Shown: positions 1-6,994 of the stretch, one piece after another
Position numbering within the stretch: the stretch's first letter is position 1
Layout: every line of letters begins with the position of its first letter
DNA from: CAZMFZ01 sp964565665
Lineage (GTDB): Bacteria; Bacteroidota; Bacteroidia; Cytophagales; UBA9547
Assembly: GCA_964565665.1 (NCBI GenBank)
Contig: CAZMFZ010000084.1
Coordinates: forward strand, 1 to 16,798
Length of the DNA stretch: 16,798 nucleotides
Reading direction: 5' to 3'
The notes under the pieces: model-generated
Databases searched by the model: none
Seen by the model: the letters and a program-made list of their open reading frames with translations, nothing else
Told to the model about the DNA's origin: nothing
Translations under genes and position numbers: made by a program

Positions 1-31
1 AATGGAAACTTCAATTATTAATCACTTCGTT

Positions 32-2995
32 ATGAAACTCTTCAGATCCGCTTTTGCATTTTCTTTTTTAGTGTCTTCTTTTCAAATCGGTGTGCTTGTG
101 GCACAAACCAATGGTTTTATTTTGAATGGGAATGCAGCCTATGTATCCGCCTCAGATTATTATAGGCTCACACCTGCCTCTGGAAATGCATTTGGGTCAA
201 TGTGGTTCAACAAAAGAGCTGATTTGTCGAAGGATTTTGATGTTACAGTCAACTTAAATTTTGGTACAAAGGATGCAAATGGGGCCGATGGTATGGTTTT
301 TGCTTTTCAGGATGAATGTACCAGTTCAGGTTCACCAGGCGGAAGTTTAGGTATCGGTGGTGTAACTCCTTCCTTGGTAGTAAAATATGACGTTTTTCAA
401 AATCCCAATGATTTAGCCGATGATCACATCGCAATTACCAAGAACGGCAGTGTTGATTTCTCTAGTTCAACCTTTAGTGTCACTGGAGCCATTTGCGCCT
501 TGACCACTTGCGGGAATATAGAAACTGGTCAGTATTACAAAACTCGTATTCAGTGGATAGCTTTAACTAAAACCATTAATGTATATTTCGAGGATGTCCT
601 TCGTATCACGTACACGGGAGACATCGTGGCTAATATTTTTAACGGCAAACCTTATGTTTACTGGGGATTTACAGCTGCCACGGGAGGATTCAACAATGAA
701 CAACGGGTACAGATTGTGCAGATGCCAACCAACATAGTAAGACTTTCTAACATTCAGATTTGTCAGGGAGATGCCAAGCAAATATCATTGCCTGGAGGCT
801 CAAACTACGCTTGGACTCCTAATATTTCAATTTCCAACACCTCCATTTCTAGCCCGATTATTGCACCAACTTCCAACATTACATATTTTGTAAGTTATTC
901 TGATGCTTGTAACAATACACAGCGAGATACCATCGAGGTTACAGTTAATCCATATCCAATATTAAATCTTTCGGCTCTGTCCCCAAGTACAATTTGTAAT
1001 GGAGCTTCTGCTTTCGCTTTGGCAGGTGCTACTCCAACAGGTGGCACATTTTCTGGACTAAATATCACCAATAATCAGTTTAACCCGCAAACTGCACCCT
1101 TAGGTGCAAACAATATTATTTACAGTTTACTAAATGCTTCGGGTTGTCTCGGTACCATTGCTGGAACTATAAATGTCTTATCGACACCGACAGTGACGAT
1201 TCCTTCATTTTCTGCTGTTTGCCAGAATAGTGCTGGATTTCCGTTATCTGGAGGATTTCCAATAGGAGGTACATTTACGGGGGTAGGTGTGTTGAATGGC
1301 AATTTTAGTCCTATTACTGCAGGATTTGGTTTAAAGACAATAAGCTATTCTTATAGAGACCCTAGCAACTTTTGTTCAGGATCTGCCAACGGAAGTATTT
1401 TGGTGAACCCAAAACCAGGGTCTACACTTTCACTTTCCAACCCGAATTTTTGCCCTGAATTAGCCTCCATTACATTGACTTCTAACATATCCAACTCCTC
1501 TAGTTATACATGGTATTTGAATAACAACGTGCTTACAACCACAACTTCTAGATCAATAGTTGTATCTCAAGCAGGTGGTTATTCTTTGAAAAATACATTG
1601 GCTACTGGTTGTGGTGATACTTCTACAGTGCAAACAATTACCAATGCTATTCCAACTTCAGTAGCTATCACTTCTAATGGAAACACATTTTGTCCTAATT
1701 CCAATTTGAGCATTGTGGCAGGAACAGTTTCTGGTGCCGTTTATCAATGGCTTAAAAATTCTGTGAATGTGGGTTCTTTGTCTTCGACAAATACTTTTTC
1801 AGCCAATACTCCAGGAACATATTCAGTTCAAGTGACCAATGTCCTTGGCTGCAGTACTGTCTCTTCCAATACCATTTCAATGAGTCAATTGGCGGCTCCA
1901 GTGGTTACGTTGACAGGTACATCAGCAAAAGTATGTAGTGGAAGTACTATTGCACTCAATGCAAATAGATTAAATGGAGCAAGTTACCAATGGTTTCGCA
2001 ATTCCATCTCTCTAGGTGCGGCAGCAATTAACGATTCAATTAAGGTGGTATCCATTTCAGGCACATATTTTGTTATTGCAAATAATACTTGCCCTGGAAC
2101 TTCTAATAATTACACTGTGACAGTGGTGTCTCTAATTTCAAATGTAGGTACCAACAATTCCGACACATTTTGTAAAGGAGATGAAAATATTAGGATTACA
2201 AAATCTGTTGTACCCAATGCCACTTATTATCAATGGGACATTCTTCCGGCTACAAATGCATCTTCCGTTAGTGGGCAGGGAATGAGGGACTTTTATATAA
2301 ACTTTTTGGATAAGGATGTAAATGTCAAAGTGACTCCACAAAATGAATGTGGTTCTGGAAATCCTGATATTTATAATTTTACTGTAGACAACACATCCAA
2401 TTGTAAAGGAATTTTTGGGGATAATATTTTATTTGGAGCATATCCTACCAATGTTTGTCCGAATTGTGTTGTAACTTTTTATGATTATACAGACCAATCT
2501 GATAGCCCGTTTCCGGGCATTGCAAGTTGGAATTTTGGAATGAATGCTTCCCCTGCTACAGCCTCGGGTTCAGGTCCTCATAATGTTACCTATTCTAGCA
2601 CTGGCCTAAAAACTGTTGAAATAGAATTCTTGGATAGTTTTGGCTTTTCAATGTTAGAATCCGCAACTAAGACAAACTATATTAACGTTTCTTCCAGTTT
2701 TGGTGGCGGACTACCGACAAATATAGAAAACGTTCAAAATGCTAATCTCAATGAAAACTTTGAAGGGCTGGTTTACCCGGTTCCAAACCAAGGGCTGATT
2801 TACATAAATGCCGCAAAACTTTCTAGCGGTAATTTTGATGTTGACATATACAATACAGAAGGACAAAATATTAAAAGTATCCCTAATAGTAATTTAAAAA
2901 TGGTTGATTTGCGCTCACAGCCATCTGGCTTATATATTATCAGGATTACCCAAGGGTCAAACACTTTTAAGAAATCCTTCATTATTCAAAAATAA
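32..2995 (+). CDS. T9SS-secreted L-type lectin-domain multimodular surface protein
   Basis: Predicted large secreted carbohydrate-binding or adhesin-like protein of 987 aa. I chose the ATG at 32 rather than the in-frame ATG at 2 because it puts a standard signal peptide (MKLF then a hydrophobic core, ending near VAQ) at the N-terminus. Residues about 26-233 resemble a legume/L-type lectin domain: the ADGMVFAF stretch and the D/N-rich YDVFQNPNDLADDH stretch match the family's metal- and sugar-binding loops. Residues about 240-305 look like an Ig-like module. Two C..GGTFSG-type modules follow, then three Ig-like modules with a YQW core, and a PKD-like domain near 816-885 (SWNFG, GLKTVEIEF). The last about 75 residues (VYPVPNQG ... 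GLYIIRI ... KKSFIIQK) form a T9SS type A sorting domain, so export through the Sec and type IX pathways to the cell surface or medium is expected. The sugar ligand cannot be told from the sequence. The upstream promoter lies outside the window. Confidence 0.88.
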   Translation: MKLFRSAFAFSFLVSSFQIGVLVAQTNGFILNGNAAYVSASDYYRLTPASGNAFGSMWFNKRADLSKDFDVTVNLNFGTKDANGADGMVFAFQDECTSSGSPGGSLGIGGVTPSLVVKYDVFQNPNDLADDHIAITKNGSVDFSSSTFSVTGAICALTTCGNIETGQYYKTRIQWIALTKTINVYFEDVLRITYTGDIVANIFNGKPYVYWGFTAATGGFNNEQRVQIVQMPTNIVRLSNIQICQGDAKQISLPGGSNYAWTPNISISNTSISSPIIAPTSNITYFVSYSDACNNTQRDTIEVTVNPYPILNLSALSPSTICNGASAFALAGATPTGGTFSGLNITNNQFNPQTAPLGANNIIYSLLNASGCLGTIAGTINVLSTPTVTIPSFSAVCQNSAGFPLSGGFPIGGTFTGVGVLNGNFSPITAGFGLKTISYSYRDPSNFCSGSANGSILVNPKPGSTLSLSNPNFCPELASITLTSNISNSSSYTWYLNNNVLTTTTSRSIVVSQAGGYSLKNTLATGCGDTSTVQTITNAIPTSVAITSNGNTFCPNSNLSIVAGTVSGAVYQWLKNSVNVGSLSSTNTFSANTPGTYSVQVTNVLGCSTVSSNTISMSQLAAPVVTLTGTSAKVCSGSTIALNANRLNGASYQWFRNSISLGAAAINDSIKVVSISGTYFVIANNTCPGTSNNYTVTVVSLISNVGTNNSDTFCKGDENIRITKSVVPNATYYQWDILPATNASSVSGQGMRDFYINFLDKDVNVKVTPQNECGSGNPDIYNFTVDNTSNCKGIFGDNILFGAYPTNVCPNCVVTFYDYTDQSDSPFPGIASWNFGMNASPATASGSGPHNVTYSSTGLKTVEIEFLDSFGFSMLESATKTNYINVSSSFGGGLPTNIENVQNANLNENFEGLVYPVPNQGLIYINAAKLSSGNFDVDIYNTEGQNIKSIPNSNLKMVDLRSQPSGLYIIRITQGSNTFKKSFIIQK

Positions 2996-3060
2996 TACTT
3001 GCCAAGTCGATTGGTAAAAATTTTTCCCAGTAGGGTCTTTCGTACAGGGCTTTGCGTTTT

Positions 3061-3108
3061 TACTATTCCTAGCAGGGTCTGGTTACAAGCACCCTACTAG
3101 GAATAGTA
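3061..3108. repeat. Long imperfect inverted repeat (hairpin)
   Basis: Arms of 18 nt at 3061-3078 and 3091-3108 pair with one mismatch around a 12-nt loop. The hairpin lies 65 nt after the stop of the lectin-like gene. No good T-tract follows on either strand, so it is a poor intrinsic terminator, although it could protect the 3' end of the mRNA. A related AG(T/C)AGGGTCT motif also occurs just upstream at 3030-3039. It could equally be a mobile palindromic unit. The structure is directly visible; its role is not. Confidence 0.6.
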
Positions 3109-3164
3109 TTACACCCTTTTCTTCCAATATTTACGCAAATTTTGTGTAAATCTATTGCAGTGCA

Positions 3165-3902
3165 AGACAGCGTTTTATCGAAGTGCCTCGCCAACGAAAT
3201 ACAAAGCAGCAGAACGACCAAATTAAAAAAGGGGAAATTCCTGCCGATTTGAGTGCTAATCCGAATGTATTGGCACAAAAAGACACCGATGCTACGTGGA
3301 CAAAGAAGAATAATCAGACCTACTATGGCTATAAAAACCATGTAAAAATAGAAGCCATAAAGAAATTTATTTTGGCATATACAGTAACTACTGCCAGTGT
3401 ACACGACTCGCAAGCTCTTGATAATCTGTTAGATAGTACCGATAATGGACAAGAATTATATGCTGATTCCACCTACACGGGAGAGAACCAACAGCAGACA
3501 CTTCAAAAATATGAAGCCAGCAATCAAGTACATGAAAAAGGGTATAAAAATACACCTTTAACAATCCAACAGAAAGAATCCAATAGAGTAAAATCAAAGA
3601 CCAGAGCAAGGGTAGAACACGTATTTGGCTTTATGGAAAACAGCATGCATGAAATGTACCTACAATATATTGGAATCGAAAGGATAACAGCGGCTGTTGG
3701 AATGATGAATTTGGTATATAATGTGAATAGAAAAGTACAATTATGTATGTAGCCTTGGGAGAAAACCGCCTAAACAACAATAGAAATGATTTTACCTTAT
3801 TGATAATGAGATAGTTAACTAAAAAACCAGACATAGCGACCCAATTGGAAAACAATAAGAAAATGCAATAAGTGAAAAGTTAAGGGTTATTAGAGATGCC
3901 CT
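3165..3902 (+). mobile_element. IS5-family insertion sequence remnant, left end lost
   Basis: This carries the 3' two thirds of an IS5-type transposase gene and about 130 nt of noncoding tail. The tail ends in GGGTTATTAGAGATGCCCT (3884-3902), which looks like a right terminal inverted repeat; immediately after it, reading of a T9SS repeat protein resumes. No matching inverted copy is seen near 3000-3180, so the left end and the first part of the transposase are missing. A deletion from inside the element leftward explains both this and the absent 5' half of the neighbouring gene. The left boundary is approximate. The terminal-repeat identification rests on position and family resemblance, not on a match to a complete copy. 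Confidence 0.7.
3174..3752 (+). pseudogene. IS5-family DDE transposase, N-terminally truncated
   Basis: Roughly 190 C-terminal residues of a DDE transposase that is normally about 300 residues or more. Visible family blocks are IEVPRQRN at the left edge, KDTDATWTKKNNQTYYGYKNH, VHDSQALD, the second catalytic Asp in YADSTYTG (3459-3482), KGYKNTPLT, and the catalytic Glu in RVEHVFGF (3609-3632). The first catalytic Asp, expected in a VDAS-like block just before FIEVP, is not in this frame. A GAC-AGC (Asp-Ser) pair sits at 3166-3171 one frame away, consistent with a 1-nt deletion. A stop at 3147 closes the frame upstream. The GTG at 3183 is the Val of EVPRQRN, so it is not a credible start. The protein cannot be active. 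Confidence 0.85.
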
Positions 3903-3953
3903 ATAGTTTCTGTAAAAGCGGTACTTGTGGCAGTGTAGTGAGTAATACAGCTA

Positions 3954-4264
3954 GTTTAGTGGTTAATCCTTTAACTGCTATTGTTACACAACCTTTGGCT
4001 AGTGCTACGGTGTGTAGTGGTGTGGCTCAAGCGTATTCCGTTTCTGCTTTGGGTGGAAACTTGATATATTATTTGTCTAATGGTTTGAGTACTAGTACGT
4101 ATATAAATATAAGTGTAGCAGGTACAAGCTATAGAGTTACCGTTACTGGAACTTGTTGAAGCCCTCTAATTAGTAATGCAGCAAGTTTAGTGGTTAATCC
4201 TCTAACTGCTATTGTAACCCAACCTTTAGCAAGTGCTACGGTTTGTAGTGGTGTGGCTCAAGCC
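3954..4264 (+). repeat. Direct repeats with 231-bp period (77-aa modules)
   Basis: The stretch at 3954-4033 recurs at 4185-4264 with only a handful of substitutions. The flanking parts of the two modules are more diverged. The period is a multiple of three, as expected for protein modules that expand by in-frame duplication. High similarity in this block suggests recent duplication or gene conversion before the gene was broken. Confidence 0.85.
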
Positions 4265-4509
4265 TACACAGTGAGTGCTACGGGTTCGGATTTAATGTAT
4301 GCTTGGTCTAATGGGTTAAGCAACACTACACTTATGAATACAAGTGTGCCGGGCACATATATGGTAACTGCAACAGGTTCTTGCGGAAGCGTAACAAGCA
4401 ATGCAGCACAATTAATTCTAAATCCATGTTCTGTAACGGGCGTTAGTGCATCAATAGCACCTTATAGATTTGAAATATGTCCCAATCCAAATGATGGCGC
4501 GTTCGTGAT

Positions 4510-4542
4510 AGACTTTCCAAGTTTTGAAAACTTGGAAAGTCT
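4510..4542. repeat. 33-bp perfect palindrome inside the sorting-domain coding region
   Basis: Arms of 16 nt at 4510-4525 and 4527-4542 are exact inverse complements around a single G. The sequence reads in frame as part of IDFPSFENLESLS within the sorting domain of the broken T9SS gene. A perfect 16-bp stem with a 1-nt centre is not expected from coding constraint and looks like an inserted palindromic unit, comparable in principle to coding palindromic elements known in Rickettsia. I have not shown that it recurs elsewhere. Confidence 0.75.
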
Positions 4543-4601
4543 TAGCTACACCCTCACCTCCATTGATGGCAAAGTATTGGCAAATGACAAACTAGCTGCT
4601 G

Positions 4602-4842
4602 GCAAAAACACCATTGAAACCAACTTAACGCAAGGCATTTACTTTGTGAAAGTGGGAAGCACGGCAAAGAAGTTGATAATAGAGTAAAAGCCCACAAACC
4701 CTTTTTAATTCAATGGCCCACGGCTTAAACCGTGGGCTATTTTAGCCAAAACACCATTGAAACCAACTTTACAAAAGGCATTTACTTTGTGAAAGTGGGG
4801 AGCACGGCAAAGATGTTGATAGTAGAATAAAGCCACCAAACC
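4602..4842 (+). repeat. Duplicated gene tail (about 98 bp, 143-bp offset)
   Basis: Positions 4602-4700 (last about 28 codons of the T9SS pseudogene plus a few bases) recur at 4745-4842 with few differences. The second copy would encode NTIETNFTKGIYFVKVGS, a terminal IVE and TAA, that is, the end of another sorting domain without the rest of a gene. A terminator hairpin sits between the copies. The copies are out of frame with each other, so this is not a protein-level extension. Confidence 0.85.
4716..4744 (+). terminator. Intrinsic terminator after the T9SS pseudogene
   Basis: Perfect 8-bp GC-rich stem (GCCCACGG at 4716-4723, CCGTGGGC at 4730-4737) with a 6-nt loop, followed by TATTTTA. It lies 28 nt after the TAA. 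The stem-loop may also belong to a dispersed palindrome family; a genome search would tell. Confidence 0.75.
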
Positions 4843-4854
4843 TCCTTCATGAAG

Positions 4855-4880
4855 TTTCTCCATACGAGAAATCTATTTTT
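4855..4880 (+). terminator. Possible weak terminator after the duplicated tail
   Basis: Six-bp stem TTTCTC / GAGAAA (4855-4860, 4866-4871) with a 5-nt loop, followed by TCTATTTTT. The stem is short and poor in GC, so this is tentative. It may be what remains of the terminator of the gene whose tail lies at 4745-4830. Confidence 0.3.
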
Positions 4881-4919
4881 ATCCAGCTGTCCAATAGTGG
4901 ATACTTGAAGACCGAACCT

Positions 4920-5684
4920 CTATTCAAACTTTGTAAATACAAACTCATTTCCATCAAAAATGGCATAGGTGTAAAAGCCAAGCCAATCGCCTAAGTTGAT
5001 ATATCGGCTGTTTTCGCCTACTTTAAGGTCAAGCACCAAGTGGCGATGCCCAAATATATAAAAATCGTGGTGTTGCGATTTCTCAATTTCTTTGGCGTAG
5101 CTCCAAAGCCATTCATCATCTCCTAAAAATTTTTCATCTTTTTTATGGTTGACCGCCCGACTGCCCTTGCTCCAGGTGTTTGCTATCCAATAAGTAAACT
5201 CTGTTGGAAACATCGAATACACCCATTGGAAAAAGCCGCTTTCAAACACTTTCAATATCATTTTATGTGCAAAATCACCTGGCCCTCTGCCATCGCCATG
5301 CACTACAAAGAATTTTTTGCCCGCAATTTCAAATTGAATGGGCTGTCTAGAAACAGTAGCTCCTAGCTCTTTTTCATAATAATCAAACATCCACAAATCA
5401 TGGTTGCCTGGAAAAAAGTAAAATTTGATGCCCATATCGGCCAATTCGGCCAACTTTCCTTGAAACCGAATAAATCCCTTTGGAATAGTGTATTTGTATT
5501 CAAACCAAAAATCGTACACATCGCCCACTAAAAATATGATTTGAGCATCCGTTTTGATTTTATCAAGCCAGCGAATTAGCTTTTGTTCCCTTTCAAAACT
5601 TGCCTCTTCCGATGGTGTTCCCAAATGAAAATCGGAGGCGAAGTACCCTTTTTTGCCTGCTTCTAATCTTATTTCTCTAAACAT
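4920..5684 (-). CDS. lpxH: UDP-2,3-diacylglucosamine diphosphatase (LpxH-type metallophosphoesterase)
   Basis: Predicted to hydrolyse UDP-2,3-diacylglucosamine to lipid X and UMP in lipid A synthesis, as a peripheral inner-membrane enzyme facing the cytoplasm. The 254-aa protein shows the full calcineurin-like metal-site series in order: SDFHLG (D18, H20), GDVYDFWFEY (D55), PGNHD (N94, H95, D96), VVHGDG (H129) and FGHRH (H213, H215). The length fits the family. I start at the ATG (complement of 5682-5684); an in-frame TTG six codons upstream (5702) is possible but adds no recognisable homology. It is divergent from the BT_3928-like gene across an intergenic region of about 215 bp. LpxH relatives with other substrates exist, so the substrate is inferred from family. 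Confidence 0.85.
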   Translation of the reverse strand: MFREIRLEAGKKGYFASDFHLGTPSEEASFEREQKLIRWLDKIKTDAQIIFLVGDVYDFWFEYKYTIPKGFIRFQGKLAELADMGIKFYFFPGNHDLWMFDYYEKELGATVSRQPIQFEIAGKKFFVVHGDGRGPGDFAHKMILKVFESGFFQWVYSMFPTEFTYWIANTWSKGSRAVNHKKDEKFLGDDEWLWSYAKEIEKSQHHDFYIFGHRHLVLDLKVGENSRYINLGDWLGFYTYAIFDGNEFVFTKFE

Positions 5685-5743
5685 GATATTTTGAATGTCC
5701 AAATATCTAAATCTTTTTGAAAAGGTTTAAAGATAAAAACCCT

Positions 5744-5772
5744 CAAACGTGAAAAGATAAACTAATTATCAA
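5744..5772 (-). promoter_or_regulatory. Candidate Bacteroidota-type promoter for lpxH
   Basis: On the minus strand, TTG (5772-5770), an 18-nt spacer and CACGTTTG (5751-5744) match the Bacteroidota -33 TTG / -7 TAnnTTTG pattern with one mismatch in the -7 box. This predicts transcription starting near 5737 and a 5' leader of about 50 nt. No experimental support. Confidence 0.35.
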
Positions 5773-5899
5773 CAATAATTATTGAATTAATTTTGAAGTT
5801 TAAGTTGGTTATTTTTTTCTAATCCGATTTGAAGAAGGGTTTTAAGAATCAATATAAACCAAATTGTATTAATTTGCAGTTAAATATAATTTTCCAACC

Positions 5900-6985
5900 A
5901 TGAAAGGGAATACCATGAAATACTTTTTACAATTCTGCCGCATAGCCGTAGCATGTCTGTTTATTTTCTCAGGCGTAATAAAACTCAATGATCCTGTAGG
6001 CACGCAAATTAAAATGGAAGAATACTTTGAGGTATTCGGTACACATTTCATGGTGCCATTTGCACTTTATGTGGCCGTGCTAATGTGCGTAGCCGAAGTA
6101 GCTTTGGGCTTTGCCCTTTTGTTTTTCTACAGAATGAAATACACGGCAAGCCTATTATTGGCACTAATTGTCTTTTTTACCTTCCTTACTTTCTACTCAG
6201 CCTTTTTCAATAAAGTTACAGATTGCGGCTGCTTTGGCGATTTTATCAAGCTCAAACCGTGGACGTCTTTCAGTAAAGATATCATATTAACTGTACTTAT
6301 CCTTCCCCTTTTTATACACCGAAATCAGCTCTCAGCTGGCTACAACAATACCAAAGGCGATATTATTGTAGTCACCGGCACACTACTTTCTTATGCTTTT
6401 GCTATGTATTGCATCATGCACCTTTCCGTTTGGGATTTCAGAGCATATAAAGTAGGAGCCAACATTCCCCAATTGATGCAGCCCTCCTGTGCGGCACAAT
6501 ACAAATACACCATGCTTAAAAATGGAAATGAGGAAACCTTCGACAAATACCCTTCCGACACCACTTATCAGTTTAAAGATATGGTACTTACAAATCCGGA
6601 ATGTATGCCCAAAATCACAGATTACAGCTTCTGGAACGATGAAGGTGATTTCACACAACATTCATTTTCAGGAAAAAGACTTTTTATTATAATGTTGAAT
6701 GTAGATGGCGCAAGCACTTCCCACCTCAATGAAATTAAAATACTGATTCAAAACCTTTCTCATACTGATATTGTACCTTCAGTAATTACCGCCAGCGATA
6801 AAGCTAAATATGAGATATTCTCTGAAAAAAACGAACTTAATATTCCCTATTATTTTGCTGATGGGGTGGTAATCAAAACGATGATTCGCTCCAATCCGGG
6901 ATTAATGTATTTGGATAATGGAGTTGTAAAAGGCAAATGGCATCACAACGATGTGCCCGTAATAGAAGATTTACTAAAACTTTAA
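5900..6985 (+). CDS. BT_3928-like / DoxX-MauE-type membrane protein with C-terminal thioredoxin-like region
   Basis: A 361-aa inner-membrane protein of a type widespread in Bacteroidota. The N-terminal half has four predicted membrane helices (about 10-28, 50-75, 80-101, 124-140) with the DoxX/MauE-like signature FSGVIKLNDPVG (23-34) and a DCGCFGD motif (C109, C111) after the third helix, as in MauE/VKOR-like proteins. A fifth helix (about 153-175) precedes a soluble domain. That domain has a thioredoxin-like pattern: a strand GKRLFIIMLNV near 258 and an SNPGLMYLDNGVVKGKW block near 331, but no CXXC. A redox role is inferred only. The ATG at 5900 is used; an ATG at 5915 is an equally good start. 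The ABC permease begins 9 nt after its stop, so the two are probably cotranscribed. The 190 bases upstream show no convincing promoter. Confidence 0.8.
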   Translation: MKGNTMKYFLQFCRIAVACLFIFSGVIKLNDPVGTQIKMEEYFEVFGTHFMVPFALYVAVLMCVAEVALGFALLFFYRMKYTASLLLALIVFFTFLTFYSAFFNKVTDCGCFGDFIKLKPWTSFSKDIILTVLILPLFIHRNQLSAGYNNTKGDIIVVTGTLLSYAFAMYCIMHLSVWDFRAYKVGANIPQLMQPSCAAQYKYTMLKNGNEETFDKYPSDTTYQFKDMVLTNPECMPKITDYSFWNDEGDFTQHSFSGKRLFIIMLNVDGASTSHLNEIKILIQNLSHTDIVPSVITASDKAKYEIFSEKNELNIPYYFADGVVIKTMIRSNPGLMYLDNGVVKGKWHHNDVPVIEDLLKL

Positions 6986-6994
6986 TATACTTTT

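Larger units (their letters stand above)
3903..4687 (+). pseudogene. 3' remnant of a T9SS repeat surface protein, with internal nonsense codon
   Basis: One reading frame runs from the IS junction to the TAA at 4685-4687, interrupted by TGA at 4157-4159. It encodes two near-identical modules about 77 aa long (231-bp period: VVNPLTAIVTQPLASATVCSG recurs at 3960 and 4191), the start of a third, and a T9SS type A sorting domain (PNPNDGAFVIDF ... LTSIDGKVL ... GIYFVKVGS ... KKLIIE). The TGA aligns with Gly codons GGC (3929) and GGA (4385) of the other module boundaries, so a single GGA to TGA change explains it. The 5' part, including any signal peptide, was lost at the IS remnant. A GTG at 4190 could restart translation, but the product would lack a secretion signal. 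The intact protein would have been a secreted repeat protein like its left neighbour. Confidence 0.85.

Noticed and set aside
3069..3413. 114-codon minus-strand ORF across the IS remnant
   Set aside because: It is antisense to clear transposase homology, is very hydrophobic with no family pattern, and ends inside the hairpin.
3183..3752. Intact short transposase gene with a GTG start
   Set aside because: The GTG is the Val of a conserved EVPRQRN block, homology begins upstream of it, and the first catalytic Asp is missing.
4157..4159. UGA read as glycine (alternative genetic code)
   Set aside because: The stop aligns with Gly, which invites the idea, but yifB (9787-9789) and the RND gene (16601-16603) end properly at TGA, and the gene is already truncated. 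A nonsense mutation is simpler.
3961..4385. CRISPR-like or satellite repeat
   Set aside because: The period is 231 bp with continuous coding homology and no spacers; these are protein modules.
4190..4687. Independent gene starting at GTG 4190
   Set aside because: It is the continuation of the same frame after the nonsense codon, begins in mid-repeat and has no signal peptide.
5145..5366. Plus-strand ORF within lpxH
   Set aside because: It lies wholly antisense to a well-supported enzyme gene and has no recognisable features.
5861..5876. TTAATTTG as a -7 box for the BT_3928-like gene
   Set aside because: It differs from TAnnTTTG at an important position and has no TTG at suitable spacing.
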